From positions 1,822,001 through 1,886,000 of the forward strand of contig NZ_FXAF01000006.1 of NCBI RefSeq assembly GCF_900177415.1: a DNA stretch of 64,000 bases, written 5' to 3'. The notes below the pieces were generated by a model. The model had not been told where the DNA came from. It did not search any database and worked only from the letters and a program-made list of their open reading frames with translations. Positions 56,468 through 64,000 of the stretch are shown one piece after another (within the stretch, counting starts at the first letter, position 1; the number at the start of each line of letters is the position of its first letter). This stretch comes from Xaviernesmea oryzae (GTDB lineage Bacteria > Pseudomonadota > Alphaproteobacteria > Rhizobiales > Rhizobiaceae). The position numbers and the translations under genes are program-made.

Positions 56468-57235
56468 TCAGCAGCTCGCCTTGCCACAGGCGCGGACATT
56501 GGCCACCTTCTCCTCGATCGCCTCGATGCCGACCGCGCCGAAGACGGCTTCGTTGCCCACGACATAGGTCGGCGTGCCGGTAATGCCGATGGCATTGGCG
56601 AGCTGGTAGTTCTGGCGCACCAGATCGTCGTTCGGATTTTCAGCCATGGACTTCCGGATCGCCGCCTCGTCGAGCCCGAGCGAGGTAGCGACCGCGATCG
56701 CCGTCTCTTCGGAGGCATGGTCCTGGCCGCCGAGGAGTGTGCGGTGGAACTCGGCATATTTCTCCGGCGCCAGCAGGCGCACGGCATTCGCGACCCGGTG
56801 CGCCGCAAGCGAATCCGGTCCCAGAATCGGGAATTCCTTCAGGATGAAGCGGATGTTCTTGTCCTTGGCAAGGATCTCCTCCATGTCGGCGAGCGCTCGC
56901 TTGCAGTAACCGCAATTATAGTCGAAGAACTCGACGATCGTGACGTCGCCTGAAGCATTGCCGAGGGTGATATCGGTGGGGGAGGAGAAGATCGCGTCCT
57001 TGTTGTCTGCTATGCCCTTGAGGGACTGTTCGGAGCGCTGAGCCTGCTGTTTCGCCTGCAGGGCATCCTGCGCCTCGATCAGGACTTCCGGGTTCTGGAG
57101 GAGATATTCGCGGATGAACTCGCCTATCTCCTTTTTCTGCTGGTCGTCCAGCGCGACAGCGGGGGCGGAAAGTGCGAGAGCCAGCATGGAGCCGGCGGCA
57201 AGCGTCTTGAAAAGGCGGGTCATCCGTTTCCTCAT
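56468..57235 (-). CDS. DsbA-family thiol:disulfide oxidoreductase
   Basis: The 255-residue protein has a signal peptide (cleavage near residue 28), a coiled N-terminal segment rich in Gln/Lys, a thioredoxin fold with the redox pair C108-GY-C111 (FFDYNCGYCKRA), a helical insert and a cis-proline loop TGTPTYVV. It ends in CGKASC, adding two further cysteines. It resembles DsbA/ScsC/BdbD-type oxidoreductases of the periplasm. ATG 57223 is an alternative start. It precedes aroQ by 127 bases. Confidence 0.87.
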   Translation of the reverse strand: MRKRMTRLFKTLAAGSMLALALSAPAVALDDQQKKEIGEFIREYLLQNPEVLIEAQDALQAKQQAQRSEQSLKGIADNKDAIFSSPTDITLGNASGDVTIVEFFDYNCGYCKRALADMEEILAKDKNIRFILKEFPILGPDSLAAHRVANAVRLLAPEKYAEFHRTLLGGQDHASEETAIAVATSLGLDEAAIRKSMAENPNDDLVRQNYQLANAIGITGTPTYVVGNEAVFGAVGIEAIEEKVANVRACGKASC

Positions 57236-57480
57236 CGGTGGGCACGCGAATCCGGTGCACCGTTGTTGCGATTTGCGCCGAAAGTAAGCCAGCCGGGCTC
57301 GTCAAGAAACTGCAAAATCGTGGCCGAGCGGTTTCGTTGGCTTCACAACTGCGTTTGGAATGCTTTCCACGCCGCAGAGTGGCTTTAATTTCAAGGCCTT
57401 GGAAGTGTTTCCGGAATCTGTCCGGCAGGCAGTTGAACCGGTTTCCTGTTCTTCCCCGGGAGGCGACGGGGCACCAAATC

Positions 57481-57509
57481 AGAACGGCCGCGCTTGGCGC
57501 GGCCGTTCT
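57481..57509 (-). terminator. Stem-loop at the rne 3' end
   Basis: AGAACGGCCGCGC and GCGCGGCCGTTCT form a perfect 13-bp stem with a three-base loop, 22 bases after the rne stop. It lacks a T-run on either strand, so it may act as an mRNA 3' stabiliser or with Rho. The remaining gap to dsbA (57236-57480) shows no other motif that I recognise. Confidence 0.65.
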
Positions 57510-57531
57510 GTTCCGTGAATCGGAGCGCTTC

Positions 57532-60456
57532 TCAGAAGAAGCCGCGGCGCTGCCACCAGCCGGCTTTCTTCGGCTTCGGCGGTTCGCCGTCGCCATCCGA
57601 TGCCTTCGGTTCGGAGCTTTTCACGATCGCCTCGCTGGAGGAGGATATGTTCGAGGCGCGATTGGCGCGCATGGGCTTCGCCTCGCCGGCATCGGCTTCT
57701 TCCGCGTCCGCAGCGGAAACTTCCTCGATAGGGGCATCGACGGCCTTGGGCTCTTCGCCCAAAGCGGCCTCGACCTGTTCGACGACGGTTTCCGCCGGAG
57801 CGGACGTCTCCTCCGCAGGCGGAGCCTCGGCTGCTGCCGCAGCCTTGCCCCGGCGCGAGCGGCGCGGCTTTACCGGAGCTGCTTCCGCCGGCGCCTCTTG
57901 AATTTCGGCGGAAGCCGGCACGGCCTCGGCGACAGCCGCTTCTGCAGCTTCCGCCACGCCTGCGGCGTCATCACCTTCGCCTTCTTCGTCCGCCTCGTCC
58001 GAGCCCTCGCCATCGTCGGCGCTCAGCTCGTTGCCTTCCTCGCCGTTGCGGTTGCGGCGGCCGCCGCGCTTGCCGCGCCGGCGGCGCTTGCGGCGGGAAC
58101 CTTCTTCCCCTTCGGCAACGGCACTGGCTTCCGATGCTTCGGAAACGTCGTCCTCGCCCTCATCTCCCTCGTCGTCGTCGGAGGCGAGCTCCTCGCTGCC
58201 GGCCTGAACCGCCTGAGCCTCACCGCCACGCTCACCGTTGCGGTTGCGGCGGCGACGGCGGCGCTTGCGCTTGCGTCCGCCCTGTTCCTCGCCCTGCTGG
58301 CTCCGATCCGTGGCGGAGGAGGCCTGCGCTTCGCCGATCTCATCGTCCTCCTCCTCGTCCAGTTCGAGAACGACGTCATCGTCGTCCTCTTCGACCGGGA
58401 TCGCCGCAAACTGCATCAGGCTTTCGATCTTGACCGGGTTTTCCACCGGTTCGCCGCGGTCGATCGCGAAATGGCTCGAGCCGATGCCGACGTCCGATTC
58501 GATGAAGATCGAGACGCCGAAGCGCTTCTCGTAGTCCATCACGCTTACACGCTTGTGGTTGAGCAGGTAGAGCGCGATGTCCGGCGTGGTGCGGACGGTG
58601 ATGTCGTGCGTGGTGTTCTTGAGGAGATATTCCTCGATGCCGCGCAGCACGTGCAGGGCGATCGAGGACTGTGAACGCACATGGCCGGTGCCGCCGCAAT
58701 GCGAGCAGATCTGCGTCGTCGATTCGAGCACCGAGGCGCGGATGCGCTGGCGCGACATTTCGAGCAGGCCGAAATGCGAGATGCGGCCGACCTGGATGCG
58801 GGCGCGGTCGTTCTTCAGGCAGTCCTTCAGCTTTTTCTCGACGGCGCGGTTGTTGCGCTTCTCCTCCATGTCGATGAAGTCGATGACGATGAGGCCGGCG
58901 AGGTCGCGCAGACGCAGCTGGCGGGCCACTTCCTCGGCCGCTTCCAGGTTGGTCTGGAGCGCCGTTTCCTCGATCGAATGTTCGCGGGTCGAACGGCCGG
59001 AGTTGACGTCGATGGCGACCAGCGCTTCCGTCTGGTTGATGATCAGGTAGCCGCCGGATTTCAGCGTCACCTGCGGCTGCAGCATGCGGTCGAGCTGCGC
59101 CTCGATGCCGGAGCGCGAGAAGATCGGATGCAGGTCGCGATAGGGCTGGACGACCTTCGCATGGCTCGGCATCAGCATCTTCATGAAGTCTTTCGCTTCA
59201 CGATAGCCTTCCTCGCCGGAGACGATGATCTCGGAAATGTCCTTATTGTAGAGGTCGCGGATCGAGCGCTTGATCAGCGAGCCTTCCTCGTAGACGAGGC
59301 AGGGAGCGGTCGAGTTCAGCGTCAGCGTGCGGACGTTTTCCCAGAGCCGCATCAGGTATTCGAAGTCGCGCTTGATCTCGACGCGGGTGCGGTTGGCGCC
59401 GGCCGTGCGCAGGATGACGCCCATGCCCTGCGGCACGTCGAGCTCGCGGGCGATTTCCTTCAGCCGCTTGCGGTCCTGCGGATTGGTGATCTTGCGGGAA
59501 ATGCCGCCGCCGCGCGCCGTGTTCGGCATCAGCACCGAATAGCGGCCGGCAAGCGAGAGATAGGTGGTGAGGGCAGCGCCCTTGTTGCCGCGCTCTTCCT
59601 TGGCGACCTGGACCAGCAGGATCTGGCGGCGCTTGATGACTTCCTGGATGCGGTATTGCTTGCGCGGCTTGCGCACGACGCGATCCGGAACCTCTTCCAT
59701 CGCGTCTTCGGCGCCGACCGATTCGATCACTTCCTTCTCGTGCGTGTCCTCATCGTCGTCGTCATCGAGGTCGTCGTCGTGGCGGCGGCGGGCATCGACC
59801 TCTTCGGAGATCGAATCCGTCTCGACCATCGCGGCCATCTCGCCGGGTGTCGAGCCTTCGTCGTCGCTATTGCCGGAGGAGGGGGCGCTTTCGCCTTCGG
59901 GTGCCGCGGCGTCCGCGGCGGGAGCCTCTTCCGTGGCTGCTTCGGCCGCCTTCTTGCGGGAACGGCTGCGCTTCGGTTTGGCCTTCGGCTTCTCCGTCTC
60001 CTCGACGGGTGCGGCCTCGGAGGAAGCGGCTTCCGTCTGCTCGGCGGGGGCCTCGGCCGGTTGCTTGCTTTCGGCCGGCTCGGCGCCGGTGATACCGATA
60101 TCGGGCTGCTCTTCGTTGGCGAGGTCGACCACCGGATCGGCGGCCTCGGCTTCCGCGATCTTGCGCTGGTCCTCGGCCTCCTGCTGCATCAGGGCCTGAC
60201 GATCGGCGAGCGGGATCTGGTAATAGTCGGGATGGATTTCGGCAAAGGCGAGGAAGCCGTGCCGGTTCCCGCCGTAATCGACGAAAGCGGCCTGCAGGGA
60301 GGGTTCGACCCTCGTTACTTTCGCCAGATAGATATTGCCGCGTATCTGTTTCTTATGCTGCGATTCGAAATCGAATTCTTCGATCCGGTTGCCGCGAACG
60401 ACGACTACGCGCGTCTCCTCTTCGTGAGACGCGTCGATAAGCATTTTGTCTGCCAT
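57532..60456 (-). CDS. rne: Ribonuclease E
   Basis: RNase E is the main endonuclease of RNA decay and rRNA/tRNA processing and the scaffold of the degradosome. The 974-residue product has an S1 domain split by an acidic insertion of about 180 residues (about 95-280), the catalytic aspartates in ALVAIDVNSG and LIVIDFIDM, the zinc-link CSHCGGTGH, and a long, low-complexity acidic/basic C-terminal region with RRxR clusters. It ends in KKAGWWQRRGFF, a GWW motif that in Caulobacter RNase E binds PNPase. A strong GAGGAG precedes ATG 60456. Confidence 0.96.
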   Translation of the reverse strand: MADKMLIDASHEEETRVVVVRGNRIEEFDFESQHKKQIRGNIYLAKVTRVEPSLQAAFVDYGGNRHGFLAFAEIHPDYYQIPLADRQALMQQEAEDQRKIAEAEAADPVVDLANEEQPDIGITGAEPAESKQPAEAPAEQTEAASSEAAPVEETEKPKAKPKRSRSRKKAAEAATEEAPAADAAAPEGESAPSSGNSDDEGSTPGEMAAMVETDSISEEVDARRRHDDDLDDDDDEDTHEKEVIESVGAEDAMEEVPDRVVRKPRKQYRIQEVIKRRQILLVQVAKEERGNKGAALTTYLSLAGRYSVLMPNTARGGGISRKITNPQDRKRLKEIARELDVPQGMGVILRTAGANRTRVEIKRDFEYLMRLWENVRTLTLNSTAPCLVYEEGSLIKRSIRDLYNKDISEIIVSGEEGYREAKDFMKMLMPSHAKVVQPYRDLHPIFSRSGIEAQLDRMLQPQVTLKSGGYLIINQTEALVAIDVNSGRSTREHSIEETALQTNLEAAEEVARQLRLRDLAGLIVIDFIDMEEKRNNRAVEKKLKDCLKNDRARIQVGRISHFGLLEMSRQRIRASVLESTTQICSHCGGTGHVRSQSSIALHVLRGIEEYLLKNTTHDITVRTTPDIALYLLNHKRVSVMDYEKRFGVSIFIESDVGIGSSHFAIDRGEPVENPVKIESLMQFAAIPVEEDDDDVVLELDEEEDDEIGEAQASSATDRSQQGEEQGGRKRKRRRRRRNRNGERGGEAQAVQAGSEELASDDDEGDEGEDDVSEASEASAVAEGEEGSRRKRRRRGKRGGRRNRNGEEGNELSADDGEGSDEADEEGEGDDAAGVAEAAEAAVAEAVPASAEIQEAPAEAAPVKPRRSRRGKAAAAAEAPPAEETSAPAETVVEQVEAALGEEPKAVDAPIEEVSAADAEEADAGEAKPMRANRASNISSSSEAIVKSSEPKASDGDGEPPKPKKAGWWQRRGFF

Positions 60457-60880
60457 TGATATTCTGCTCCTCGGCGCCGCCGTGGGAATGCAGAAAGGCC
60501 TGCCGTGAGGTCAGGCCTTTCGTGCGATGCGGTCGTTGCGCCGGATAAAGATGTTCCCGTCGGGCATGGCTGTGACGGCAACCGGAAAGATGACGGGGCC
60601 TCTTGCTCCCTCAATCTCTCCAGGTTCTGAAAATTGTGCCGCGACATTAAAAACCAAACGAGAATGACGATACCATAGGCCCTCAGGCCCGATGAATGTG
60701 CTCCGTATGAGCGGTGGGTGGCACGCCACCCGGGACTTGTTCCGGCCACCGCCGGATGGATCGAGTATCAGGAGAAAGTGTAGCGACGGCGGATGACTGT
60801 CGGTCTTCGGCGCCAGATTCCGTTGCGGCTGGCTGCCTATCGGCAGACTATCCCGTCAACACTTTAACCCTCATGCGCGT
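60457..60880 (-). promoter_or_regulatory. Long rne leader region with hairpins
   Basis: No convincing gene lies in the 496 bp between the divergent starts of rne (60456) and the amidase gene (60953). The rne-side part holds a hairpin AAAGGCCTG/CAGGCCTTT at 60494-60520 and a perfect 7-bp inverted repeat GGGTGGC-ac-GCCACCC at 60716-60731. RNase E often autoregulates through its leader in other bacteria, so a long folded leader is a reasonable inference here. The 5' end is unknown. TTGACG (minus strand, near 60860) might be a -35 box. Confidence 0.4.
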
Positions 60881-60952
60881 TGTATGGTTTATCTGTCACA
60901 ATAGCAAGGGAAAAGCCGGCTTTGCCACATTCTGGATGGAATTGAGGGCCTT

Positions 60953-62323
60953 ATGGATGGCAGGGAACGGGTGGTTGATTCGCATTTTCCGACGTGCAAA
61001 TGCCTTCTGGAGCGGGCACTTCGATGCGGATTTCCGATGGGCGGCGGGTTTTTGAATGCGAGTTTCGGTTTGAGGGCGGGTGTGAAGGCAAGCGCGGTTG
61101 AAGCCCGCGGCATGGGCCGGAATGGCGTTTTGGCGCGAATCGCTTTCGCGCTGCTGTTCCTCGCGGGCCTTGCCGCGATGCTTCCCGCTCCGGCGCGTGC
61201 GGCGGAAAAGCCGCTTCTCGCCTTTAGCGCACGGGTCGCCGGCGACGATGCGCGTACCCGGATCGTCATCGATTTCGAGCAGAAGCCGGAATTTTCGGTC
61301 CACTATGTCGCCGCGCCGGAGCGGGTGATCATCGATCTGCCGGCGACCGCCTTCGGTTTTCCGGCCGAAAACCTTTCCCCCCGCGGTCTCTTCAGGGATA
61401 TCCGTTACGGAACGATGGACGAAACGAGCGCCCGCATCGTCCTGACGGCCCGGAAGCCCGTGAAGCTGGCTCTGGCCGAGGTTCAGCCGAACGACGACGG
61501 CAGCTATCGCCTCGTGCTGGATGCGGAGATGACCTCCGGGGAAGCCTTTGCCGAGCTCGTCAAGACGCAGAGCTGGGACATGCCCGCCGCGCCGGCTCGC
61601 GATCCGCTGGCGATGGTCGAGAAGGACGATGTCTTCACCGTCGCCGTCGATGCCGGCCACGGCGGTATTGATGCCGGCGCAACCGGGGCGGGAACGAAGA
61701 CGCCGGAAAAGACCATCACGCTCGCTTTCGCCAGGATACTTGCCGACCGGCTGAACAGGATCGACGGCGTCAAGGCTTTCCTGACCCGCGACGACGATAC
61801 GTTCCTGTCCCTTTCCGAACGGGTCACGCTCGCCCGCCAGGGGCATGCGGATCTCTTCATTTCGCTGCATGCCGATACGCTGGCGCAGAAGGATATCCGC
61901 GGCGCGACCGTCTACACGCTTTCCGACAGGGCTTCCGACCGCATGGCGGAAAACCTCGCCGCCCGCGAAAACCTTTCCGACGAACTCGCTGGCTTCAGCA
62001 TCAAGAGCGGCCCCCCGGAAGTGGCCGATATCCTGCTCGATCTGGCGCGGCGCGAAACGCAGGCTTTTTCGACGGCGTTGGCCGCCAATGTCGTCGAATC
62101 GTTCGAAGGTCAGGTCGGGCTCATCAACAACCCGCATCGTTACGCCGGTTTCCAGGTACTCCGCGCGCCCGACATTCCGTCGGTGCTGCTGGAGCTCGGT
62201 TTCTTGTCTAATGAGGAGGATGAAAAGCTGCTGCTGGATGAATCCTGGCGCGGAAAGGTGGCGGAGCGCATTGCCGATGCGGTAAGGCGCTATCGCGACC
62301 GTGCGGTGCAGAACGGCGGTTGA
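60953..62323 (+). CDS. amiC: N-acetylmuramoyl-L-alanine amidase, AmiC type
   Basis: The enzyme cleaves peptide stems from peptidoglycan, mainly at the septum. From ATG 60953 the product is 456 residues; GAGGG five bases upstream favours this start, but ATG 61037 or 61112 would give a more usual N-terminus, since the signal peptide core (RIAFALLFLAGLAAMLPAPA) begins only at about residue 62. An AMIN domain (about 85-195) targets the cell-division site. The amidase_3 domain has VAVDAGHGGIDAGATG, FISLHAD and SVLLELGFLSN with the zinc ligands. Confidence 0.9.
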   Translation: MDGRERVVDSHFPTCKCLLERALRCGFPMGGGFLNASFGLRAGVKASAVEARGMGRNGVLARIAFALLFLAGLAAMLPAPARAAEKPLLAFSARVAGDDARTRIVIDFEQKPEFSVHYVAAPERVIIDLPATAFGFPAENLSPRGLFRDIRYGTMDETSARIVLTARKPVKLALAEVQPNDDGSYRLVLDAEMTSGEAFAELVKTQSWDMPAAPARDPLAMVEKDDVFTVAVDAGHGGIDAGATGAGTKTPEKTITLAFARILADRLNRIDGVKAFLTRDDDTFLSLSERVTLARQGHADLFISLHADTLAQKDIRGATVYTLSDRASDRMAENLAARENLSDELAGFSIKSGPPEVADILLDLARRETQAFSTALAANVVESFEGQVGLINNPHRYAGFQVLRAPDIPSVLLELGFLSNEEDEKLLLDESWRGKVAERIADAVRRYRDRAVQNGG

Positions 62324-62575
62324 ACGGGCCTTCCGTGGCCGTGCCGCCACAGGCATCCGCGGAATGTCGAGGCGCGGCGCGGAGGGGCGGGAAATCGCAA
62401 GCGGGAGCCCTATTTTACTCACATTCCGGCGGTTACTCGGTGGAAATCAGATGCGATGGATGACGGACGATTGATCCGCTTTCGCCTTGCGCTGCTTCAA
62501 TCACCGTGCAAAACGCCTCAAACCATGCGATGGTATGTTCCATGCGCCGAATGAAAGCCGAACGGTAGCTCCGAT

Positions 62576-64000
62576 ATGGTCAGATTGATTGGTTATTTCT
62601 TTGGATTGGCCTGCGTGCTGTTTCTGGTCGTGGCTGCCGGTGTGGGCATTTACCTCGGCGGAATGACCAAGGATCTGCCGAACTACGAAGTGCTTGCATC
62701 CTACGAGCCGCCGGTCGCCACGCGCGTTCATGCCGGCAACGGCGCGCTGATGGCGGAATATGCCCGTGAACGGCGCCTCTTCCTGCCCATTCAGGCCGTG
62801 CCCGATCGCGTCAAGGCGGCTTTCCTTTCGGCGGAAGACAAGAATTTCTACAATCACTCGGGTATCGACCCCGCTGGTCTTGCGCGCGCGGTCGTCTCCA
62901 ATATCCAGAATCTCGGCTCGGGCCGGCGTCCGGAAGGCGCATCCACCATCACCCAGCAGGTCGCGAAGAACTTCCTTCTGACCTCCGACCAGACGATCGA
63001 CCGCAAGGTCAAGGAAGCGATCCTCTCCTTCCGCATCGAGCAGACCTATTCGAAGGACAAGATCCTCGAACTCTATCTGAACGAGATCTTCTTCGGTCTG
63101 AATTCCTATGGCATCGCCGGCGCGGCGCTCACCTATTTCGACAAGGCGGTGACCGAACTGACGACGGCCGAAGCCGCCTATCTCGCGGCCCTTCCCAAGG
63201 GACCGGCCAACTACCATCCGTTCCGCCGGGAAAAACAGGCGATCGAGCGCCGCAACTGGGTCATCGACCGCATGGCCGAGAACGGCTACATCACGCAGGC
63301 TGATGCGGACGAGGCCAAGCAGCAACCGCTCGGGGTCAAGCAGCGCCGCAGCGGCACGCATCTCTTCGCCTCGGACTTCTTCTCGGAAGAAGTCCGCCGT
63401 CAGATCATCGAACGCTATGGCGACAAGGCGCTTTATGAAGGCGGCCTTTCGGTGCGCACCTCGCTCGATCCCGACCTGCAGGTGATCGCGCGCCATACCC
63501 TTCAGAATGGTCTCGTGGAATACGACGAGCGGCGCGGCTTCCATGGCCCGATCGCCGAGATCGGCGTCGCGGGAGATTGGGGGCCGGAACTCGCAAAGCT
63601 GCCGTCTCTCCGCGACGTGCCGGAATGGAAGCTTGCGGTCGTCACCGACGTGTCGGCGAAGTCCGTATCGATCGGCCTGCAGCCCTCGACGGATGCGAAC
63701 GGCAAGGTCGATCCCGCCCGCGAGACCGGCACGATTGCCGCCGAGGACATGAAATGGGCCTTTCGTGATGCGACCGGCGCCCGCAAGACGACGAAGTCGC
63801 CGGAAGGGGTGCTGAAGCCGGGCGACGTCGTCTATGCCGAACCGATCGACGCGGCGGCGAAGACGTACAGGCTCCGCCAGCCGCCGAAGGTCCAGGGCGG
63901 TCTCGTCGCCATGGACCCGAATACGGGCCGCGTGCTCGCCGTGGTCGGCGGCTTCTCCTATGCGCAGTCGGAATTCAACCGCGCCACCCAGGCGATGCGT
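62576..64000 (+). CDS. mrcA: Penicillin-binding protein 1A, N-terminal part (3' end outside window)
   Basis: PBP1A polymerises and cross-links peptidoglycan. The open frame starts at ATG 62576 and runs to the window end with 475 codons. It has an N-terminal membrane anchor (residues 4-27) and a complete glycosyltransferase domain: SAEDKNFYNHSGIDPAGLAR, EGASTITQQVAKNFLLTS, KVKEAILSFRIEQ, ELYLNEIFFGLNSYGIAGAA and AEAAYLAALPKGP. An OB-like linker follows; the transpeptidase motifs lie outside the window. It follows the amidase gene by 252 bases with no other gene. Confidence 0.95.
   Translation, partial: MVRLIGYFFGLACVLFLVVAAGVGIYLGGMTKDLPNYEVLASYEPPVATRVHAGNGALMAEYARERRLFLPIQAVPDRVKAAFLSAEDKNFYNHSGIDPAGLARAVVSNIQNLGSGRRPEGASTITQQVAKNFLLTSDQTIDRKVKEAILSFRIEQTYSKDKILELYLNEIFFGLNSYGIAGAALTYFDKAVTELTTAEAAYLAALPKGPANYHPFRREKQAIERRNWVIDRMAENGYITQADADEAKQQPLGVKQRRSGTHLFASDFFSEEVRRQIIERYGDKALYEGGLSVRTSLDPDLQVIARHTLQNGLVEYDERRGFHGPIAEIGVAGDWGPELAKLPSLRDVPEWKLAVVTDVSAKSVSIGLQPSTDANGKVDPARETGTIAAEDMKWAFRDATGARKTTKSPEGVLKPGDVVYAEPIDAAAKTYRLRQPPKVQGGLVAMDPNTGRVLAVVGGFSYAQSEFNRATQAMR

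Noticed and set aside
60511..60729. 72-codon minus-strand frame in the rne leader
   Set aside because: It needs a GTG start, its stop lies inside a hairpin and the frame shows no recognisable family. It is retained only as part of the leader description.

Overview
The window is a 64 kb piece of chromosome from an alphaproteobacterium of the order Hyphomicrobiales, most likely family Rhizobiaceae (Rhizobium, Agrobacterium, Ensifer or Shinella type; I cannot fix the genus). Support comes from the high G+C content, the gene order (nuo - birA - rnj - mce - proS - lol - dnaE ... divK-pleD-rpmG ... topA-rnr ... rne), the DivK/PleD cell-cycle pair, an RNase E with a split S1 domain and a GWW tail, RIME-type intergenic palindromes, and GAAC-N7-GAAC LexA and TTAA-N7-TTAAC CtrA sites. 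It is core chromosome. I see no rRNA or tRNA gene, no IS element, no prophage and no CRISPR array.

Layout. 1-8048: 3' half of the complex I operon (nuoG end to nuoN), followed closely by birA and RNase J. 10369-10973: a repeat-rich gap holding a 218-bp tandem duplication of the rnj 3' end and RIME-like palindromes. 10974-16719: mce, a small membrane protein, proS, the LolC/E-LolD lipoprotein exporter and a PAP2 phosphatase. 16720-17055: a 28-codon membrane peptide behind a LexA-like box. 17056-26816: dnaE, an L,D-transpeptidase, dinB with a perfect LexA box, a GNAT enzyme, a HAD-like protein and DUF3572, then divK-pleD. 26817-27595: a long gap with a terminator-ended sRNA candidate. 27596-35225 (minus strand): rpmG, an MFS transporter, a Nudix hydrolase, DUF983, rnr and topA. 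35474-43964: a small conserved protein, SCO, dprA, plsY, a degenerate pyrC with pyrB, an AidB-like flavoprotein, an AEC carrier and a TetR regulator. 43965-53424: a CtrA-box small-gene pair, ruvX, a UPF0173 hydrolase, and gatC/gatA/gatB interleaved with four GNAT genes and a YjhX-like gene, then NDUFA12 and DUF2155. 53429-57235 (minus): dsbA-like, aroQ, accB, accC and aat. 57532-64000: rne, an AmiC-type amidase and the start of PBP1A.

How the genes fit together. Respiration (complex I plus NDUFA12), RNA processing (RNase J, RNase R and RNase E within one window), DNA replication and repair (DnaE, DinB, TopA, DprA, RuvX), envelope construction (Lol, LDT, PlsY, AmiC, PBP1A), fatty-acid precursor supply (BirA, AccB, AccC), tRNA charging (ProS, GatCAB) and cell-cycle control (DivK, PleD) are all housekeeping. 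The more unusual points are a possible SOS-controlled small membrane peptide upstream of dnaE, a dihydroorotase-like protein that has lost its metal ligands, paralogous GNAT genes bracketing a YjhX-type toxin homologue, a CtrA-box small membrane gene pair, and the sRNA candidate between pleD and rpmG.
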